The notes below the pieces were generated by a model that was not told where the DNA came from, made no database searches, and saw only the letters and a program-made list of their open reading frames with translations. The position numbers were made by a program, and so were the translations under genes. DNA of 64,000 nucleotides, taken from the NCBI GenBank assembly GCA_050694215.1, contig JBOGXB010000001.1, forward strand, positions 1-64,000, read 5' to 3'. Shown here in pieces: positions 56,086-64,000 of this stretch (position 1 is the first letter of the stretch; every line of letters begins with the position of its first letter). The DNA comes from JBOGXB01 sp050694215. GTDB lineage: Bacteria > Actinomycetota > CADDZG01 > WHSQ01.

Positions 56086-57603
56086 ATGGAAAAGGCTCAC
56101 GACCACTCGGTGTCAGACCTGGCACGCCACGCCGGCGATCTCCTCGTGTCCGTGCGTGGGGACGGCGACGTCTCGGTCCGCGGGCTGAGCCGCGACTCAC
56201 GCACGGTGAACCCCGGGGACCTCTTCTTCTGCCTTCCCGGAATGCAGACCGACGGGCACCGCTTCGCGGACGCGGCGGTCGGCTCGGGCGCGGTCGCGCT
56301 GTGCGGAGAGCGGCCCACGTCGGTGGACGTGCCGGAGGTGCTCGTGACGGACGCTCGCAGAGCGATGGCCCGTATAGCGGCCGGTTTTTACGGGAACCCG
56401 GCCGACGATCTGCTGTTGATCGGCGTGACCGGCACGAACGGCAAGACCACCACCACGTTCTTGATCGAGTCGATCCTGCGCGCTGCCGGACGGACTACCG
56501 GTCTCATCGGCACCATCGAGACGCGGATCGTGAGCGAGAGGAGGTCCGGCGCCAGAACGACCCCGGAGTCGCTCGATCTCCAACGCTTGTTCTCCGAGAT
56601 GCGCGATGCTGGAGTCGACGCAGTTGCGATGGAGGTGACGTCGCACGGGCTCGTCCTTCATCGGATCGAGGGGATCCGGTTCGCATCCGCGGCCTTCACC
56701 AACTTGTCCCAGGACCATCTCGACTTCCATCCCAGCATGGAGGACTACTTCGCTGCCAAGCGTTCTCTATTCGTAGCCGAACGTCTCGAGAAAGGCGCGA
56801 TCAACATCGACGACCCCTTCGGAGAGAGGCTCAGCCGGATGGTCGACATCCCCTTTGTGAGCTTCGGGCTCGCGCCGGAAGCGGACGTTCGCGCCCAGGA
56901 CGTCGAGCTCGGGCCGACCGGCAGCGCCTTCGCTATCTCCTGCCGTGAGGGCGCGATGAACATCGTCACGTCGCTCGTCGGCTCGTTCAACGTGTCAAAC
57001 TGCCTCGCCGCCGCTGCCACCTGCATTCAGGCGGGGATCGATCTGGGCTCGATCGAGAAGGGAATAGGCGCGCTCACGGCAGTGCCGGGTCGATTCGAAT
57101 CCGTCGACGGAGGACAACCATTCTCGGTGATCGTCGACTACGCCCACACCCCAGACTCGCTGGACAACGTCCTGATGGCCGCGCGCAGTGTGGCCGAACG
57201 CAGTGCAGGTCGGGTGATCGTGGTGTTTGGTGCCGGGGGCGACAGGGACAGGAGCAAGCGGCCGCTGATGGGAGCGGTGGCTGCCAGGCTCGCCGACAAA
57301 GTGGTGGTTACCTCCGACAACCCCCGAAGCGAGGACCCGAGCTCGATCATGGATCAGATCCTCGAGGGCGTTGTCGCCGAGAGCTCGCAAGCACCCGACG
57401 AGATCGACCCGGACCGGGCCCAGGCGATCGGCAGCGCCATCACAGGAGCGAAACCCGGTGACGTCGTGGTGATCGCGGGCAAGGGACACGAGACAGGGCA
57501 GGAGCTCGCGGACCGGACCATCCCCTTCGACGATCGGATCGTTGCGGCCGAGGTGCTGGAGGACCTCGGTTATCCCACGCCGCAGCCGAGGGCGGCCTCG
57601 TGA
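56086..57603 (+). CDS. murE: UDP-MurNAc-tripeptide synthetase (meso-DAP-adding)
   Basis: 505 residues. Adds meso-diaminopimelate to UDP-MurNAc-L-Ala-D-Glu. ATP-loop VTGTNGKTTTTFLIESIL near residue 113, TTPESLDLQRLFSEM, EVTSHGLVLHRIEG, FTNLSQDHLDFHPSMEDYF, and DNPRSEDP near 411, where DNPR marks meso-DAP rather than lysine specificity. C-terminal GDVVVIAGKGHETGQ. ATG 56086 lies 34 bases after ftsI. The next gene is mraY; the expected murF is missing. Confidence 0.95.
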   Translation: MEKAHDHSVSDLARHAGDLLVSVRGDGDVSVRGLSRDSRTVNPGDLFFCLPGMQTDGHRFADAAVGSGAVALCGERPTSVDVPEVLVTDARRAMARIAAGFYGNPADDLLLIGVTGTNGKTTTTFLIESILRAAGRTTGLIGTIETRIVSERRSGARTTPESLDLQRLFSEMRDAGVDAVAMEVTSHGLVLHRIEGIRFASAAFTNLSQDHLDFHPSMEDYFAAKRSLFVAERLEKGAINIDDPFGERLSRMVDIPFVSFGLAPEADVRAQDVELGPTGSAFAISCREGAMNIVTSLVGSFNVSNCLAAAATCIQAGIDLGSIEKGIGALTAVPGRFESVDGGQPFSVIVDYAHTPDSLDNVLMAARSVAERSAGRVIVVFGAGGDRDRSKRPLMGAVAARLADKVVVTSDNPRSEDPSSIMDQILEGVVAESSQAPDEIDPDRAQAIGSAITGAKPGDVVVIAGKGHETGQELADRTIPFDDRIVAAEVLEDLGYPTPQPRAAS

Positions 57604-58640
57604 CCAACCTCTTGATTGCCGGGATGGTGGGGATCGTCGTGTCGTTGCTGGGCACCCCGTGGGCCGTGCGCAGCTTCCGAAGGTGGGGGTGGGGCCAGCT
57701 GATCCGTGAGGAGGGACCCAAGGCGCATTACGAGAAGAGGGGGACCCCCACGATGGGGGGCCTGGTGATCATGCTGGGAACCATTGGGGGATACGTGCTG
57801 GGACATGTCGGCACCGAGGGATTGTCTCCTTTCCGCGACAGTGGGGTGCTGGCAATGGCGACCATCGTGTCACTCGGGTGCCTTGGGTTCATCGACGACA
57901 TCATCAAGATTCGCAAATCGCGCTCGCTCGGTCTCCAGACGCGAGCGAAGTTCCTCGGGCAGGTCGCCATTGGTCTCGTGTTCGCGTTCGTCGCGATCGA
58001 GCACGTCGACGTGGGAACCGACATCTCATTCTTCCGCTCGACCTTTCTCGCCCTCGGTGTTGGCTTTTACATCTGGGTCTTCCTCATGATCGCCGCGTCG
58101 TCGAACGGAGTGAACCTCACAGATGGGCTCGACGGGCTTGCGGTCGGCTCGGCCGCGCAGGTGCTGGCTGCGTTCGTCGTGATCGGTTTCTGGCAGTTCC
58201 GCCATCCTGTCTTCTACGACCTCCGGGCCACCGGCTCGGACCCCTTCGACCTGGCCATCGTCGCGGCGGCCCTCTTCGGCTCCTGCGTTGGCTTCCTCTG
58301 GTGGAACACGGCTCCCGCGAAGATCTTCATGGGGGACACGGGGTCGCTGATGCTGGGAGGTGCGATGGCCGTGCTCGCCATCCTCCTGGAGACCCAGCTG
58401 CTGTTGATTCTCCTCGGCGGGCTCTACGTCGTCGAGACGCTTTCGGTCATCCTGCAGGTCGCCTCCTTCAAGCTCACGGGGAAACGCATACTTCTGATGG
58501 CTCCCGTGCACCATCATTTCGAGCTCGAAGGCTGGCCGGAGTTCACCGTCATCGTTCGCTTCTGGGTGCTATCCGGCCTTTCGGTCGCGTTCGGGCTTGG
58601 GCTCTTCTACGCGGACTTCCTGTACAAGGGCTTCAGATGA
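57600..58640 (+). CDS. mraY: Phospho-MurNAc-pentapeptide translocase
   Basis: 346 residues, ten helices. Transfers phospho-MurNAc-pentapeptide to undecaprenyl phosphate, making lipid I. KAHYEKRGTPTMGGLVIMLG, FIDDIIKIRKSRSLGL (the DD pair), NGVNLTDGLDGLAVG, WWNTAPAKIFMGDTGSLMLG and MAPVHHHFELEGW (the HHH motif) are all present. GTG start overlaps the murE stop; ATGA overlap with murD. Confidence 0.95.
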   Translation: MTNLLIAGMVGIVVSLLGTPWAVRSFRRWGWGQLIREEGPKAHYEKRGTPTMGGLVIMLGTIGGYVLGHVGTEGLSPFRDSGVLAMATIVSLGCLGFIDDIIKIRKSRSLGLQTRAKFLGQVAIGLVFAFVAIEHVDVGTDISFFRSTFLALGVGFYIWVFLMIAASSNGVNLTDGLDGLAVGSAAQVLAAFVVIGFWQFRHPVFYDLRATGSDPFDLAIVAAALFGSCVGFLWWNTAPAKIFMGDTGSLMLGGAMAVLAILLETQLLLILLGGLYVVETLSVILQVASFKLTGKRILLMAPVHHHFELEGWPEFTVIVRFWVLSGLSVAFGLGLFYADFLYKGFR

Positions 58641-59992
58641 GCTCGTTCGCCGGTCGTCGCGTGCTGGTGGTCGGGCTCGGCGCGAGTGGGTTCAGCGCGG
58701 CCAAGGCTCTTGTCGAGCTGGAAGCGAAGGTGCGAGTGACGGAGCTGAACGAGACACCGGCAACAATCGGGCGAGCGGAAATCCTGCGCCGGGAGGGGGT
58801 CGAGGTCGAGATGGGGGAGCATGATCTCGACCGGCTGGATGCGGATCTCGCGATCCTGAGCCCTGGCATTCCCCCGTTTGCTCCGATCGTCCGTGCGATC
58901 CGAAGCGAGCACATCGATGTGTGGAGCGAGGTCGAGTTGGCGTACCGGCTGGCGAGGTGCGACTTCCTGGCCGTCACGGGAACCAACGGCAAGACGACCA
59001 CGACGGCCATGCTCGGAGCGATTCTCGCGGAGGCCGGTATCACTTCCGCCGCCGCGGGAAACATCGGCTGGCCGTTGATCGAGGCGATAGCCGCGGTCCC
59101 CGAGGGCGGAGCGATCGCAGTCGAGGTCTCGAGCTTCCAGCTCGCTGCGACCGAGACCTTCCGTCCGCGCATAGCCGTCGTCCTGAACATCGCGGAGGAT
59201 CACACGGACTGGCATGGTTCGGTTGATGAATACGTTGCGGCGAAGGCGCGCATCGTTGCCAACCAGACCGCCGAGGACGCGTTCCTGCCCAATGCTGCCG
59301 ACGAGCGCGCGATGGAGATGGCGTCGATGACGGCGGCCCGAGTCGTGCCCTTCTCATCTTCGACTCAACCGGATCACGGCATAGGCGTGCGAGCGGGCTT
59401 TATCGTCCGGGAGGGTGTTCGGCTCCTTGCGGTCGACGACGTGCCGATATCGGGTGAGGCCGGTTTGGAGGACGCCGTCGCCGCCGTGGGAGCGGCGCTC
59501 GAGTACGGCCTCGACCCTCGTGCGATCGCGCGCGCTGTAAGGTCCTTCCGACCTCTGGCGCACAGGCTGGAGGTCGTTGCGAGAGCGGGGGGCATCTCCT
59601 ACATCGACGACTCGAAGGCGACTAACCCGCATGCAACGCTCGCTGCGGTGAGGGGACTGCACGATGTCGTCCTGATCGCAGGGGGCCGGAGCAAAGGGGT
59701 CGACCTGAGTGCGCTCGCGGGGACGGTTCCTCCAGTAGTAGCCGTCGTTGCGCTGGGTGAGGCCCGGGATGCCGTTGCGCAGGCGTTCGATGGCGTCGCA
59801 CCGGTTGAGGTCGTAGACACGATGGAGCAGGCGGTGCGCGCCGCGCGGTCGAAAGCGAAACCTGGAGGATCCGTCTTACTTTCTCCCGGATGTGCGAGCC
59901 TGGACATGTACGAGAGCTACAGCGCGCGCGGTGAGGATTTCGCTCGCTGTGTGAGGGCTGGGTTGGAAGGACTTCCGGCAGAAGGGGGATAG
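58637..59992 (+). CDS. murD: UDP-MurNAc-L-alanine--D-glutamate ligase
   Basis: 451 residues. VLVVGLGASGFSAAKALVEL, ATP-loop VTGTNGKTTTTAMLGAIL near residue 112, GNIGWPLIEA, VEVSSFQLAATETFRP, LNIAEDHTDWHGSVDEYVAA, AHRLEVVARAGGISYIDDSK and VLLSPGCASLDMYESYSARG. Catalyses the second peptide addition to UDP-MurNAc in the cytoplasm. ATGA overlap with mraY, directly followed by ftsW. Confidence 0.95.
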   Translation: MSSFAGRRVLVVGLGASGFSAAKALVELEAKVRVTELNETPATIGRAEILRREGVEVEMGEHDLDRLDADLAILSPGIPPFAPIVRAIRSEHIDVWSEVELAYRLARCDFLAVTGTNGKTTTTAMLGAILAEAGITSAAAGNIGWPLIEAIAAVPEGGAIAVEVSSFQLAATETFRPRIAVVLNIAEDHTDWHGSVDEYVAAKARIVANQTAEDAFLPNAADERAMEMASMTAARVVPFSSSTQPDHGIGVRAGFIVREGVRLLAVDDVPISGEAGLEDAVAAVGAALEYGLDPRAIARAVRSFRPLAHRLEVVARAGGISYIDDSKATNPHATLAAVRGLHDVVLIAGGRSKGVDLSALAGTVPPVVAVVALGEARDAVAQAFDGVAPVEVVDTMEQAVRAARSKAKPGGSVLLSPGCASLDMYESYSARGEDFARCVRAGLEGLPAEGG

Positions 59993-61189
59993 GTGGCGAG
60001 TCGTAGCAGCGCGATCCGGGCCACGCGCAAGAAGACCTCGGCGAGGACGAGCGTTCTCCTCCGTAGGGGCCATCCCGCCGTACTGCTGACGGTGACCGTT
60101 GGAGCTCTTCTCCTGCTCGGGCTGATCATGATCCTGTCAGCCAGCTCCGTCTCATCGTTCGCGACCTACGGGTCGTCGTTCATGTTCTTCAAGAGACAGC
60201 TCATCTGGGCCGCCGTTGGGGTGGCGTGCTTCATCCTCTTCTCGCGTCTCGACTACAGACGCCTCCGTGGCGCGGGCTATCTGCTCGTGCTCGTCGTCAT
60301 GGGGCTCCTCGTCGCGGTGCTGATACCCGGGCTCGGAACGGCGGCGGGAGGGAGCTCGCGCTGGCTGGCCCTGGGCCCCCTCTCGTTCCAGCCGTCCGAG
60401 GCCGCCAAGCTGGCGCTGGTCCTGTTCGCTGCAGATGTCTTCTCCCGGAAGGAGGAGAAGAAGCTCCACGAGCTCTCGCACACAATGCTGCCTCTGGTGC
60501 CCGTGCTCGGCGGGCTCGCGCTGCTGGTGATGATGCAGCCCGACATGGGGACGACGCTCGTCCTGGGCAGCATCGGTCTCGGCGTCTTGTTCGTGGCGGG
60601 TTCACCGCTCCGTTATGTGCTTCCGATCGCAGGTTCAGGCCTCGTTCTGTCAGTCGGTGCTGCCTTCAGCGAGGACTACAGGCGCGCCCGCGTCCTGGCA
60701 TTTCTCGATCCGTGGGCGGATCCTCTCAACACCGGTTATCAGACGATCCAATCCATGATGGCGCTGGGGTCGGGCGGCTGGTTCGGACTCGGTCTGGGCG
60801 CCAGCCGTCAGAAGTGGTCCTACATCCCCAACGCCCACACGGACTTCATATACGCGATCCTCGGCGAGGAGATGGGGCTGCTCGGCACGCTCACCGTACT
60901 CGGCATGTTCGGTTTCCTCGCATATCTCGGGATTCGCGTTGCGCGCACCGCTCCGGATCGTTTCGGGACCCTCGTTGCGACGGGCATCACGGTCTGGATC
61001 GCGTTCCAGGCGCTCGTGAACATCGGAGCCGTGACGGCGGCCCTGCCCGTGACCGGCGTCCCTCTTCCTCTCGTCTCCTTCGGAGGCTCGTCGCTGGTCG
61101 TATCCCTGATCGCTATGGGAATGCTGACCAACATCGCACGCCAGTCGAGACGCACGACCGCGGTGACGAGATCTGCTCCCAACAGATGA
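59993..61189 (+). CDS. ftsW: Septal SEDS glycosyltransferase FtsW
   Basis: 398 residues, about ten helices. SEDS signatures: LAGSSRWLALGPLSFQPSE-like (GGSSRWLALGPLSFQPSEAA), FAADVFSRKEEKKLHELSHT, MMQPDMGTTLVLGSIGLGVL, the loop LAFLDPWADPLNTGYQTIQS, YIPNAHTDFIYAILGEEMG and GVPLPLVSFGGSSLVVSLIA. Polymerises septal glycan with FtsI. GTG immediately after the murD stop. The basic N-terminal tail (about 25 residues) is longer than in E. coli. Confidence 0.95.
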   Translation: MASRSSAIRATRKKTSARTSVLLRRGHPAVLLTVTVGALLLLGLIMILSASSVSSFATYGSSFMFFKRQLIWAAVGVACFILFSRLDYRRLRGAGYLLVLVVMGLLVAVLIPGLGTAAGGSSRWLALGPLSFQPSEAAKLALVLFAADVFSRKEEKKLHELSHTMLPLVPVLGGLALLVMMQPDMGTTLVLGSIGLGVLFVAGSPLRYVLPIAGSGLVLSVGAAFSEDYRRARVLAFLDPWADPLNTGYQTIQSMMALGSGGWFGLGLGASRQKWSYIPNAHTDFIYAILGEEMGLLGTLTVLGMFGFLAYLGIRVARTAPDRFGTLVATGITVWIAFQALVNIGAVTAALPVTGVPLPLVSFGGSSLVVSLIAMGMLTNIARQSRRTTAVTRSAPNR

Positions 61190-62280
61190 GAGTGATGATC
61201 TCGGGTGGAGGTACCGCGGGCCACGTGAACCCCGCCATCGCCCTCGCCCAGGCTCTAGACAAAGACGATGTCGTCTTCGTCGGGACCGGGCATGGGGCTG
61301 AATCCATTCTCGTCCCCGCGGCCGGGTTCCCCTTCGAGATGGTTGACGTACGCGGTTTCGATCGCTCACGCCCGGCGAGCATCTTCGGGACGGCCTGGAG
61401 GGCGTTGAGGGCCGTGGGCCAGGCGCGCGGTTTGATCCGTCGCCTCACACCCCAGGTTGTCGTCGGCATGGGTGGCTACGTGAGCCTCCCCGTGTGCACA
61501 GCTGCTCGCCTGTCCGGCAAGCCGATCGTGCTCCACGAGCAGAACATCGTGTTCGGACTGGCCAACAAGGTATGCAAACCACTCGCACGTGCCGTCGCCG
61601 TGTCCTTCGAGGAGATGCTCGACGACGCGGGGCGTCGGGGTCGCTTCGTCGGCAACCCCGTCTCTAGAGAGTTGGTGGAAGCCGACCTCGATGAGGCCAG
61701 GATGCGCGGCATGGAGCGCTTCGGTCTCGAACGGAACCGCAAGACGCTGCTCGTCTTCGGTGGCAGTCAGGGAGCGCGCAGAGTCAACGAGGCCGCGCTC
61801 GGCCTCCGGTCGCTGTGGGCCGATCGATCCGATCTGCAGGTCGTGCACATCCTGGGGCGTACGGAATCGCGGTCTGCAGTGCTCGATGAGACCGGGTCGA
61901 CTGGAGCTTTGATCTACCGGACGGTGGCGTTCGTCGACCGGATGGTCGAGGCGTACGCCGTTGCCGACCTCGCTCTTTGTCGAGGTGGAGCGACGACGCT
62001 TGCCGAGCTGGCAGTTGTCGGTCTCCCATCGATAGTCGTGCCGTATCCGTTCCACCGAGACCGTCAGCAGGAGCGGCAGGGGCGTATCTTCGAACGCGCC
62101 GGCGCCTCCCTGGTTCTCCTCGACGCCGAGGCCACGGCGGAGAGGGTGGCGTCGGAGGCGGATGCACTGCTGTCCGACCGCACTCGCATCGAACAGATGA
62201 GCAAGGCGGCCGCGGCTCTCGGCAGGCCCGACGCCGCGATCCGGCTCGCGTCCCTCGTCAGGGAGGTCGCGGCAGCGTGA
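61186..62280 (+). CDS. murG: UDP-GlcNAc--undecaprenyl-PP-MurNAc-pentapeptide transferase
   Basis: 364 residues, two Rossmann halves. RVMISGGGTAGHVNPAIALA, VVVGMGGYVSLPVCTAARL, PIVLHEQNIVFGLANKVCKP, LLVFGGSQGARRVNEAALGL, CRGGATTLAELAVVGLPSIV and PYPFHRDRQQERQGRIFERA. Makes lipid II at the inner face of the membrane. The H-Q in the last motif reads DRQQERQ, whereas many have DHQxxNA, a mild deviation. ATGA overlap with ftsW, GTGA with murC. Confidence 0.95.
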   Translation: MRVMISGGGTAGHVNPAIALAQALDKDDVVFVGTGHGAESILVPAAGFPFEMVDVRGFDRSRPASIFGTAWRALRAVGQARGLIRRLTPQVVVGMGGYVSLPVCTAARLSGKPIVLHEQNIVFGLANKVCKPLARAVAVSFEEMLDDAGRRGRFVGNPVSRELVEADLDEARMRGMERFGLERNRKTLLVFGGSQGARRVNEAALGLRSLWADRSDLQVVHILGRTESRSAVLDETGSTGALIYRTVAFVDRMVEAYAVADLALCRGGATTLAELAVVGLPSIVVPYPFHRDRQQERQGRIFERAGASLVLLDAEATAERVASEADALLSDRTRIEQMSKAAAALGRPDAAIRLASLVREVAAA

Positions 62281-63650
62281 GCACCGGCGCCACAGGACGT
62301 GTTCACTTCATCGGGATCGGCGGCGCGGGGATGTCTGCGATCGCCAAGGTCCTCATCGAGCGCGGGGTCGAGGTCTCCGGTTCGGACCTCAAGCGATCGC
62401 GCGCGATGGCCGTTCTCGAAGCCATGGGGGCCGGAGTGACGCTCGGCCACGATGCAGCCGAGGTGGATGGCGCCGGGATTGTAGTCGCGTCGTCCGCCAT
62501 CCCGTCGCGGAACCCGGAGCTCGTTCGGGCACACGAGCTCGACCTCCCGGTCGTCTCCAGAGGAGAGGCCCTCGCCGAGCTCCTCTCGACCTCCCGCACG
62601 ATAGTCGTGGCGGGTACCCACGGCAAGACGACGACGACGTCGATGATCACCTCCGTGTTGCTGAACGCCGGCCTTGATCCCACTTATCTCATCGGCGGCG
62701 GTTTGAACGATTCCGGTACCAACGCTCGCTCGGGGCGGAGCGACCTCGCGGTGGCCGAGTCGGACGAGAGCGATGGCTCGTTCCTGTTGCTGGGCCCCCA
62801 CGTGGCCGTCGTCACCAACATCGAGCCGGACCACATGGACTACTGGGATTCTCTCGATGCGCTCCGGGATGCGTTCGTGTCTTTTGTAGAGAGCACCGAC
62901 GAGGACGGGAGCGTGATCGTTCCCTCGACGGACGATTTCCTCGTCGCCGCTGCTACGGGTTCCGGCCGCGTCGTCGTCACCTTCGGGCGCGGGGGAGACA
63001 TTTACGCGAGCGATGTGACCTTGAGAGCTCACGGCGTCGATTTCGCACTCCACGTCGGTGGAGCCGAAGCGACCGTACGGCTCAGGGTCCCAGGACTTCA
63101 CAACGTCTCGAACGCGCTCGCCGCGGCCGCAGCATGCAACAGCGTCGGCGTCGTCCCCGATGAGATCGCCCGCGGACTGGAGCTCTACAGAGGCGTGGAA
63201 CGCCGCTTCCAGGTCAAGGGGACGGCCTCCGGAGTGACGGTGGTGGACGACTACGCGCACCATCCCACCGAGGTGAGGGCGACCCTGGCCGCAACCAGGC
63301 CCGGGCACTGGAGTCGAGTCGTGGCCGTCTTCCAACCGCACCGCTACACGCGCACACGGGCCTTCTCGGACGACTTCGGGGACTCCTTCGGCGATGCCGA
63401 CCGGGTGGTGGTGACCGACGTATACGGCGCGGGAGAGCTTCCGGTTCCGGGCGTGACCGGCAAGTTGGTGTCGGATGCAGTGTGCCGGCACCTCCCCGGA
63501 CGACACGTTGCCTACTTGCCTCATAGAGCTGAGCTGCTCGCCTACCTCGAGGCGTCGGCCCGGCCCGGCGACGTGCTCCTGACCCTCGGGGCGGGAGACA
63601 TCAGCTCGGTCGGCGAGGAGTTGCTTGTTCGGCTGAAGGCGCGTTCGTGA
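62277..63650 (+). CDS. murC: UDP-N-acetylmuramate--L-alanine ligase
   Basis: 457 residues. VHFIGIGGAGMSAIAKVLIE, SSAIPSRNPELVRAHELDLP, ATP-loop VAGTHGKTTTTSMITSVL near residue 110, LIGGGLNDSGTNARSGRSDL, AESDESDGSFL, NIEPDHMDYWDSLDALRDAF, RRFQVKGTASGVTVVDDYAH and VFQPHRYTRTRAFSDDFGDS. First peptide addition to UDP-MurNAc. GTG start overlaps murG; stop overlaps murB. Confidence 0.95.
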   Translation: MSTGATGRVHFIGIGGAGMSAIAKVLIERGVEVSGSDLKRSRAMAVLEAMGAGVTLGHDAAEVDGAGIVVASSAIPSRNPELVRAHELDLPVVSRGEALAELLSTSRTIVVAGTHGKTTTTSMITSVLLNAGLDPTYLIGGGLNDSGTNARSGRSDLAVAESDESDGSFLLLGPHVAVVTNIEPDHMDYWDSLDALRDAFVSFVESTDEDGSVIVPSTDDFLVAAATGSGRVVVTFGRGGDIYASDVTLRAHGVDFALHVGGAEATVRLRVPGLHNVSNALAAAAACNSVGVVPDEIARGLELYRGVERRFQVKGTASGVTVVDDYAHHPTEVRATLAATRPGHWSRVVAVFQPHRYTRTRAFSDDFGDSFGDADRVVVTDVYGAGELPVPGVTGKLVSDAVCRHLPGRHVAYLPHRAELLAYLEASARPGDVLLTLGAGDISSVGEELLVRLKARS

Positions 63651-64000
63651 AGCTCGACCGGATCTACGATCTCCTTTTCGAGTCGGCGCGCGGCAGCGTG
63701 GCCCGCGACGTGCCGCTCGCTCCGATGACGACGTACAAGCTGGGCGGTCCGGCGGGGCTGTTGTTCGAGCCGCAGGACGTCGACGACCTCGTCCTGTTTG
63801 CAGAGGTCCTTGCAGATGTTGATCCGCCGGGTGATGTTCCTGTACTCGCGCTTGGTCGGGGCTCGAACGTCGTGATCTCAGATCACGGGTGGGACGGCGT
63901 CGTGGTCAGGATGAACGATGCGTGGATCCGGATCGATCAGAAAGGAGACGATTCCTGCGTCGCCGGAGCCGCGACCTCGCTCCCGGTCGTAGCGAACTGG
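63647..64000 (+). CDS. murB: UDP-N-acetylenolpyruvoylglucosamine reductase, N-terminal part (partial)
   Basis: 118 residues to the window edge. ARDVPLAPMTTYKLGGPAGL is the FAD-domain beginning, VPVLALGRGSNVVISDHGWD and GVVVRMNDAWIRID form the flavin-binding segment. The enzyme reduces enolpyruvyl-UDP-GlcNAc to UDP-MurNAc. GTG start overlaps the murC stop (GTGA). ftsQ and ftsZ would be expected further right but lie outside. Confidence 0.92.
   Translation, partial: MKLDRIYDLLFESARGSVARDVPLAPMTTYKLGGPAGLLFEPQDVDDLVLFAEVLADVDPPGDVPVLALGRGSNVVISDHGWDGVVVRMNDAWIRIDQKGDDSCVAGAATSLPVVANW

Noticed and set aside
1..64000. tRNA, rRNA or CRISPR arrays
   Set aside because: No cloverleaf with T-arm GTTCRANNC in a non-coding gap, no rRNA segment and no regularly spaced direct repeats were seen; tRNAs hidden in coding DNA are unlikely but were not searched computationally.

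Overview
The window is a stretch of high-G+C bacterial chromosome that looks actinobacterial (Actinomycetota). The signs are DUF3040, DUF6504 and PspC/SHOCT small proteins, an actinobacterial-type DnaE2, a group-III phosphofructokinase, many GTG starts, several genes with a -10 box directly before the start codon (leaderless type), and an mraZ-led cell-division cluster whose MurE carries the meso-diaminopimelate motif DNPR. Genus or class cannot be read from the sequence; an uncultured soil-type actinobacterium is plausible.

Layout. 1-10.5 kb is housekeeping metabolism: the end of a PlsC acyltransferase, glycerol kinase, two stand-alone RsbW-like ATPases, a coiled-coil RlpA protein, a phosphofructokinase with PPi-type active-site residues, threonine aldolase, the thiO-thiS-thiG thiamin operon, and two tandem DUF72 (YecE-like) genes. 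10.4-14.6 kb is an accessory island with visibly lower G+C, sitting at the 3' end of the second DUF72 gene. The last codons of a DUF72 gene recur twice downstream, each time beginning at the same 11-bp core and each time preceded by a conserved segment of about 75 bp. This marks two integrated cassette-like elements, about 2.5 and 1.6 kb, with no recombinase of their own; it is the most novel structure here. 14.6-26.3 kb returns to host genes: HAD phosphatase, nitroreductase, TIM-barrel isomerase, PH-domain protein, secreted S15/CocE hydrolase, ThiE, Ca2+/H+ antiporter, amidohydrolase, DUF59 protein and threonine-synthase-like enzyme.

26.3-38.8 kb holds DNA-damage and mutagenesis genes. A near-consensus promoter overlapped by a perfect LexA (SOS) box precedes DUF6504, a thioesterase and dnaE2, whose coding sequence is interrupted in frame by palindromic insertions. 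A large secreted subtilisin-like peptidase with FG-GAP-type repeats, dinB and DUF3040 follow. 39-48.7 kb has a MerR regulator and two back-to-back MoxR-DUF58 modules, one with a TgpA-like transglutaminase and one with a DUF4129 protein, diverging from a long interrupted inverted repeat. 48.7-52.1 kb has an HNH nuclease, an SLC13/TrkA-C permease and a gene-poor kilobase carrying a decayed ABC-transporter ATPase.

52-64 kb is the dcw cluster: a promoter and four 10-bp-spaced MraZ-type repeats, then mraZ, an overlooked 47-residue membrane ORF, rsmH, ftsL-like, ftsI, murE, mraY, murD, ftsW, murG, murC and the start of murB. From rsmH to murB nearly all genes overlap by 4 bp or abut. murF is absent from its usual place between murE and mraY. 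The cluster makes and flips lipid-linked meso-DAP peptidoglycan precursor and builds the septum. No rRNA, tRNA or CRISPR was seen.
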